NCBI GenBank assembly: GCA_026182355.1
Contig: JAPFBL010000048.1
Location: forward strand, 1,116,001 to 1,180,000
DNA: 64,000 bases
Source of the DNA: Hermatobates lingyangjiaoensis
Taxonomy: Eukaryota; Arthropoda; Insecta; Hemiptera; Hermatobatidae
Reading direction: 5' to 3'
A program made the position numbers and the translations under genes. This document shows positions 59,501 through 64,000 of this stretch, piece by piece. The first letter of the stretch is position 1, and each line of letters starts with the position of its first letter. The notes beneath the pieces are model-generated. The model saw only the letters and a program-made list of their open reading frames with translations, did not search any database and was not told the origin of the DNA.

Positions 59501-61654
59501 TTTTCACCACGAGAAATTCACTAACATTTACACATATTTTTGTACACATAACATTTAATATTGTCTGTTTCAAAATAAGAATGACCTAAAAACAAACCAT
59601 GTGATGAGACAGAAAAAGAACTGACAAAAGGAACTTTCTTTGTAAAGAAATACAAGGTAAATCTTACGTTCTAGTAGGCACACATATAATTCACCTTCCT
59701 AAACCAACATCCGTAGTCCCATAAGCTTTGTTATTACAATTGATTTTTTTTTTTAATATTGATTCGTTTCTGTATCATCCATTTCCGATGCTATTAAGAA
59801 TGCCATTCTGTTTGAATTCATCTCTTAAATACTCCACCTTCATACCCAGTGATCTAGGAGAGAGTGATAACAGATTAAACTATTATTATGTTCATAGCGT
59901 TAAGTAAAAGTTATTAAAATAGCAAAAAAGAAGGGTAATCAACAGTGTCTGATAACAGAAAAGTTTTCACAATGGAAGATACCCTTTAACATTTTCAATA
60001 ATTAATTAAAATGTTAGCCATCTGTGCCAAAAGCATAGGTATCGAAATTATAAAGAATGAATTTAAAAAATCTTAAATTTTAAAAATTGTTCTAATGATG
60101 TTGCATTTTTAATTTTACCTATTTAATAAAGTAAATGAGTTCAACAGATGAATTCTAAAGTTGTTGATCAAGTAAATTTAATACCTCATCTTAAATAATC
60201 TGAATAATTTCATTATCTTATGTCGTTTTAAAACCATAAACATATTGAACTATCTGATCCCTTTGATAACTTAAAACGCTTCTATTTACAATGTCGCACA
60301 TTTAAAATGATTCAACTTCCATGATTAAAGCTCGGATGACAACTGTATTGTTAATGAGTTTCGTTGAACCACTAAATAATATTAATAACAAAATGTGTGG
60401 ATAAATGGTTGTAACAAAGGACACAGCAAAAAGACCCCTTAACTATTAGTGCAATTACTGAGTTAAATTCAGTGAACTTTTACATGTTTACATATTCCTT
60501 TCAAATTTTCGCCAGATAATGTCTCTTACGAGGAAATTTGTTCATTAAATGACTTTTCCAAGTCAATGCAGATAAATTATACATACACCAATGTAATAAA
60601 AAAAAAAAAAAAAAAAAAATAGGGGCTTTCCAAAATAGATGTTCTCTCTCTACTTACATTGTTTTTCAGGAGTGGATACTTTGCCGTCTTAACTTTCTTT
60701 TGTTTATTCTGTTATGCATTATTAATAGATGAGTGCAAAAAGAAAGTATTTTTTAAGCATAAAACTCCCAAAGAACTTTTGAAAGAGTTAAACTTACAGT
60801 ACGAAACCTATACAGAAACTACATTTAAAAAGTTAAAAGTATACGCCTAGTAATGAAATATGTAAACCAAAAACAAATAATCAGAATACATTAAGTATTC
60901 AATTTGAAAATAGTAGGGTTTTAATTTGATTTTTCAATTTAATATTTTATTATCAAAAAATCACAAAATGACAAAAAAAGAGAGCATGTGACAAAATTGT
61001 AATCGAAACATAATATGTATCTTGTTATTATAACATAACAATAATGGTAATCTCTTTTCTTTTGACACACAGATTTTAAAATATGAGTTAAAATTTACCT
61101 CATACAATGATCGCAAGCCGTATATTTATATTCTTTGTTCCATGCAAACTGGGCTGAAAATATGGGCTTTTCTTCGAATATAACTTCTCCTTCTTGAAAA
61201 TTTTTAGTAGCAAATATTCCAATCCCCTGGGAATGAAAAATGTTTACACATTATTTACCGAACATATTCATATAAAGTTTCAAAAGGTAGATTTAAGATA
61301 GTAATTCCTAATAATAAAGAAATAATAATTCAGAGAACTGAAAACACTCATTTAGGGTTATATATTTAAGTCCATTATATCACAACCCACATAAAAAATT
61401 ACCCATACAACTGACAAAAACTTTTACTATTAATTAAAACATTTGGAATTCATTTAGAATATAATATATCGTAACTAATCACCATGAAATCTAATATAAA
61501 TATAAATTGAAAAAGTAAAGACTCTGTTCAAACATTAGTGGTTAAAAAACAACGATTTACAGGAAATAAACAAAATCATAATGAAGCAAATACCTACCTT
61601 ACACGAATCTATTTCACGTATTTGGTATCCTTTATTATTTCCTGTAACATCCAT
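46442..61654 (-). CDS. Smyd5: SMYD5, SET and MYND lysine methyltransferase
   Basis: Nine minus-strand exons: 61598-61654, 61099-61226, 59223-59343, 55655-55758, 53157-53265, 51425-51553, 49601-49778, 48424-48646 and 46442-46550 (TGA at 46442-46444). All junctions are in phase, giving 385 aa. SMYD5 uses SAM to methylate lysines, with ribosomal protein eL40 and histone tails reported as substrates (family knowledge). The SET domain is split: [10 protein letters not shown] at 20-29 is the N-terminal part, and NHNCVPNAS (296-304) with [10 protein letters not shown] (326-335) the catalytic part. The MYND-type zinc ligands are C57, C60, C88, C98, C101, C106, C110, H119 and C123. The post-SET cysteines are C357, C359 and C362. 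[13 protein letters not shown] is a SMYD5-specific insert motif. The acidic C-terminal tail is shorter than the poly-Glu tail of vertebrates. The start at 61654 is the first in-frame Met before the SET N-motif. Introns are large and rich in transposons. Confidence 0.95.
47999..48305 (+). repeat. tRNA-derived SINE
   Basis: GGGGCCAGGTTAACTTAGTG starts a tRNA-like head with B box GGTTCGATCTC. The body includes TCGTCCCTCGGAGAGAGGGC, CCAGGTACTCGTTAAAGATC, GTAGAATCATCGATCAAAC and GCTACTGACGTTATCACCCG, and the tail is A-rich. It is the longest copy of the family and lies antisense in the last SMYD5 intron. Confidence 0.85.
50077..50765. repeat. Large palindrome, two ~320-bp arms with hammerhead-like cores
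   Basis: Left arm about 50085-50400 and right arm about 50405-50720 are near-perfect reverse complements; examples are AGTCTCTAATTTTCGG and CCGAAAATTAGAGACT, and GTGACCGGGCG on both sides. Each arm bears one hammerhead-like core at a symmetric position: minus strand 50151-50130 (CTGAAGA, GGT/ACC stem, GAAAA) and plus strand 50642-50663. A second copy is at 17480-17775. Lies in the SMYD5 intron 49779-51424. Confidence 0.85.
50764..50910 (-). mobile_element. Coding remnant next to the palindrome
   Basis: On the minus strand a stop-free stretch reads [30 protein letters not shown] and [11 protein letters not shown]. The outer 21 bp (TAACGCCCCATATTTGGCTTG) recur inverted at 50885-50911, so this block is also fold-back. 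It directly follows the palindrome and may be part of the same Penelope-type element, but the protein domain is not identified. Confidence 0.4.
53985..54080 (+). mobile_element. LINE 3'-end fragment
   Basis: GCGCTGAGCTTCTTGGAGGC, then AAGCTAACTGGGGTACTATAG, TACAGAAAGGGGGGAG and a tail. These match 8675-8750 (GTGCTGAGCTTCTTGAAGGC) base for base over most positions. This is a second copy of the same LINE tail, truncated at its 5' end. Confidence 0.65.
56020..56155. repeat. Short inverted repeat with CTGAAGA box
   Basis: TAACGAACATTTCTTTCACC TGAAGATT near 56032 is mirrored by AATCTTCAGGTGAAAGAAATGTTCGTTA near 56122. About 28 bp per arm, loop about 60 nt. The CTGAAGA box is at the inner end of both arms, as in the Penelope-type palindromes nearby. 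Confidence 0.7.
56600..57075. repeat. Large palindrome, ~215-bp arms
   Basis: Left arm 56640-56855 and right arm 56862-57071 are inverted copies with few mismatches (AAATTTATCGGGACTTTG versus CCCGATAAATTTT; AAAGAAAAAGAGTCTGTGGA on both). Near the centre is a pair of ACACGTG/CACGTGT boxes. CCGAAACG appears in the left arm complement near 56705-56720. (TA)n flanks it on both sides. It lies in the SMYD5 intron 55759-59222. Confidence 0.85.
57080..57255. repeat. Palindrome with hammerhead-like core (family TTGAAAGATC)
   Basis: Arms CAATGATCAAACCACAATAAG (57094 onward) and the inverse near 57205-57236 flank a core CTGACGA at 57153, a five-pair stem GACCG/CGGTT, and GAAAGATC ending 57186. The same core occurs at 538, about 29885-29945, 33445 and 58664-58693 (minus). 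(TA)n lies on both sides. Confidence 0.75.
57312..58561 (-). mobile_element. Penelope-like element fragment between ~360-bp inverted arms
   Basis: Left arm 57312-57671 and right arm 58203-58561 are almost exact reverse complements. Between them, on the minus strand, the frame 58213-57827 encodes the GIY-YIG endonuclease domain at the end of a Penelope-like reverse transcriptase: [20 protein letters not shown], then [42 protein letters not shown]. The GIY-YIG tyrosines, Arg, His and Glu are all present. No reverse transcriptase domain remains, so it is 5'-truncated. The arms resemble the terminal repeats of Penelope-like elements. Each arm has a hammerhead-like core (57370-57401 minus; 58473-58503 plus). 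(TA)n flanks the whole unit. Confidence 0.88.
57827..58213 (-). pseudogene. GIY-YIG endonuclease domain of truncated Penelope-like ORF
   Basis: This is the intact 128-codon open remnant inside the element. It is uninterrupted to a natural stop at 57827-57829, about 85 residues after the YIG motif, as is usual for the end of these proteins. The first residues ([11 protein letters not shown]) come from the inverted arm junction, so there is no true start. It could not work alone as a retroelement protein. Confidence 0.8.
58570..58710 (-). repeat. Single-arm Penelope-type repeat copy
   Basis: Read on the minus strand, CTGACGA at 58693 is followed by AGACC...GGTC-like stem and TTGAAAGGTC (58670-58661), then the GCATTTCTTACTGTGCTTTA sequence. 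The CACAGTAAGAAAT tail recurs at 27525 and 37917. Unlike the neighbours it lacks a visible inverted partner. Confidence 0.5.
60670..60850 (+). other. Exon-like open frame nested in SMYD5 intron
   Basis: After a pyrimidine-rich tract ending TTTTTCAG (60669), a frame runs to TAG at 60850: [20 protein letters not shown] (one membrane-like segment), [20 protein letters not shown] and [19 protein letters not shown]. The composition (hydrophobic helix, then basic and amphipathic segment) looks protein-like, but no family was recognised, and there is no internal Met for a start. It could be the last exon of a nested gene on the opposite strand, or chance. Confidence 0.3.
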
Positions 61655-64000
61655 AATTATAATATGAAAATTTACCAATTGAACCTAACTTTACCTTCCG
61701 CACGTGGTACGTTACAATTTTGAGCTATCAGTGATACCAAAATTTAGTTTCCAAATTCCTAATTTGGTTGCCAAATTAGCTCATGCATTGTGTAAGTACA
61801 CAATTTAATAATGAAATAATTGATAAATGTGATGGTTACATTATGCTTGTACATGAATTTGACCTCAATTTACTTTCAAACCTTTTAGTGCCTGCAGAGC
61901 TCGTAGTCCAAATGAAGTAGATATTTTTCCTATAGTCAATGATCGGTATTTGATGTCAAATATCATTTGAGTTTCTTCGGATGTCATTTATTTGTATAAG
62001 TGACTCTTTAATATACAAATTGAACACTTATTTCTTTATAAAGTGTGAGGTTTCACCATCACTTAGGCAACTTTTGGGCAATAAGTATATTGCATGTATT
62101 TTCAGCTTTTCTTATATTATTGTTTTCAGAATAACTCTAGTACTCTAGAAAAGCATTATATCTATTCAAAAGAATAGCTTAATTTTAGTATTTCAAATAA
62201 AGAGGGGATCAGGCAATAAATATGTAATAAGCAATCAAGTTTATTTTAATTCAGAATTTTTTTTTAATTTTAAATGATCTTCTTTGGTGGTTGGAAGTTG
62301 CATTCAGGACAAATAGGTAAAGGAGAAGTATAGAATAACGTTTTTTTCTCTTATTGGAATTTCTGTATTTTCCTGCTGGACCAGGTTCTGTACTCTTCCA
62401 TTTATATAATTTGTTATCCATCAGTGGAAACGTCTTTATCAATTCTTTCATCATTTAGTACCATATCTGTAAATAAACATTGGAAAAAATTTTTTATAAT
62501 TGAAAATGAAAAACAATCCAACTGCTACGAATTGTTGTTAGTTAACAACTACAGATTATGGTATAGTTCAAATTCATTATGAATTTATAGGGTCAGTGGA
62601 GCCAAAATTTGCTTACTCATGCAAATCTCTTGTCCAAATGGGTAATCCAAGAATATCAACAACTATAACTTGCTTAACCTCCTACGAATCCATGCCTCTC
62701 TTCTTGCCCTCATCTACGACATCTGACAAGAAGTAGCACGGACCATTTTATGTCTTGACTTATAAGACTACACAATCGCGAAAACAGCTCTCTCATATGA
62801 CAGACCATTGATATGACTCATTTAAATGTTTATTCTATATGATTTTTAACAACTAAAAGAGTTAAGATGTTTCTTATTATAGGTTTTTACATAGACTCTA
62901 CTCATAGATTATCGTAAAGGAAGTACACCTTACTTTTACCTATTAAGATATGCACCTTCAAGCATTGAAGAGAAAAGCAGTGTTGTGAGTCGTAAAAGAG
63001 AAAACATGCAAAAAAGAAGGTAAGAAAATTCTGTACTCGTTCTTCTAAGTATATAGTAACCTTTACGAGCAATTTACTTAGGAGAAGTAATCATTTATTT
63101 AGTAATAATTATTACCAAATATTTGGTATTGCACCTTATACCAAAGAATAATTATTAACAAATATTTGGTATTCGATTTGAAAATAGTTGAGATAGTATT
63201 TTAATTATTTATACATTTTTTTAAAAAAAATACATGCTACTAAGAATCGCTAAATGTTGTACAGATAGGCAATTTGCCGATTAAGGCAAATTGGAATTAA
63301 TTTTCTTATAACTACCTTATACTTATAACTACTTTATATTGACTCCACTGCCACAGATCTCGGAGTAAGTGGTTCGTGGGAGTTTTGCGAAATAACGAAG
63401 ATGTACGAGACAGTTTCTATGGTTTTTTTATGACCAGTTGAGTCTAGTGGTAATGATGACAAACGATGAAAAAATAAAGCAACTAACTTGCAAGAGACAA
63501 GTAATGGATGAGGGTGATTATAATGTGCTGAAGGTGTATGAAGTTAAGAGGCAAGAAAGCCAGGAAAATAACAAGAAAAAAAATCAGTGTTTTTCGAATA
63601 CAGCCATCCGTGGTCATGTATCTCTTGAAAACACTCATGGATTCCAACGAGTGTCTAGGGATCACTTTGAAAACCACTGATCTGATAATAGTAATCTTGG
63701 AATGTCTCAGGACCCCAAGACATATATCAGGGAATCTCGTTTGCTATTTATCACATCAGTTTATATCATCGATCTAAATAATAGCGAATCATTTTCAGTT
63801 TATTATCGCAAACATAGCTCTCGTAACTATTGCAAAGGACAAAAGAAATCCTCTTCGAAAAAACTTGTCTACATCACCTAACTGATGAATATTATATCTA
63901 GAGCCATGGTTAACAAGGAGAGGAACATATATTACAAGTCAAAGATGTAAACATGTTACATACACTGCAGTTAGTTATATTTCATACATTGTTTATTTAC
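61655..64000. other. Upstream of SMYD5, exon-like pieces and a hAT-like end
   Basis: No complete gene was recognised. Possible signals: (a) 62948-63020 (+), bounded by AG and GTAAGA, reads YAPSSIEEKSSVVSRKRENM QKR and is open for about 45 codons; (b) 62414-62466 (-), after TTTACAG, reads MVLNDERIDKDVSTDG and stop, with AATAAA about 170 bp downstream (near 62240); (c) CACTTTGAAAACCACTG at 63663-63679 resembles a hAT terminal repeat. The SMYD5 promoter must lie near 61655-61900. Confidence 0.35.

Noticed and set aside
1..64000. CRISPR arrays, operons and bacterial-type signals
   Set aside because: The genes are spliced eukaryotic genes; none of the repeats has regular spacer structure.

Overview
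This is an AT-rich, intron-containing metazoan nuclear window, most likely from an insect. The evidence is spliced genes with insect/vertebrate orthologues and GT-AG introns of 85 bp to about 4.5 kb. Most of the remaining DNA is transposon debris: Penelope-like, LINE, Helitron, mariner, hAT and tRNA-derived SINE pieces. The order is not certain; a hemipteran-like genome is a guess.

Five protein-coding genes can be reconstructed exon by exon. (1) 3149-18153 (+): the 3' part of a rhotekin-type Rho effector (anillin-homology region, PH domain, C-terminal tail); its N-terminal HR1 exons were not found and probably lie left of the window. (2) 23515-25800 (+): Integrator subunit 11 (IntS11), complete, 596 aa, with one intron near the 3' end. 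(3) 29347-34462 (-): a p24/TMED cargo receptor of the alpha subfamily (TMED4/9-like), complete, 217 aa, five exons. (4) 34915-40557 (+): DDRGK1/UFBP1 of the ER UFMylation machinery, five exons, with an apparent 1-nt frameshift in exon 3. (5) 46442-61654 (-): SMYD5, a SET-MYND lysine methyltransferase, complete, 385 aa, nine exons. TMED and DDRGK1 are head to head with 452 bp between start codons, so they probably share a promoter region. IntS11/TMED and DDRGK1/SMYD5 are convergent pairs. The genes do not form one pathway; TMED and DDRGK1 are both ER/early-secretory proteins.

The introns and intergenic DNA hold many fold-back (palindromic) repeats. The clearest is at 57312-58561: two inverted arms of about 360 bp enclose the GIY-YIG endonuclease end of a Penelope-like element. 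Many other palindromes (500-1200, 2243-2475, 29815-30010, 33370-33515, 50077-50725, 56600-57075, 57080-57255) carry a short CUGANGA - stem - GAAA motif in their arms that resembles the hammerhead ribozyme core known from Penelope-like elements. Several abut (TA)n tracts. This dispersed set is the most unusual feature of the window.

Other mobile DNA includes a TA-flanked mariner fold-back (19972-20553), a hAT-type MITE with an 8-bp target duplication (44366-44795), a decayed Helitron helicase (about 9875-10245), LINE 3' ends (8530-8750, 13790-14090, 39236-39690, 42000-42350, 53985-54080), tRNA-derived SINEs on both strands, and three tandem 91-bp units (11622-11894). A degenerate duplicate of the last TMED exon (28431-28590) keeps its splice acceptor.
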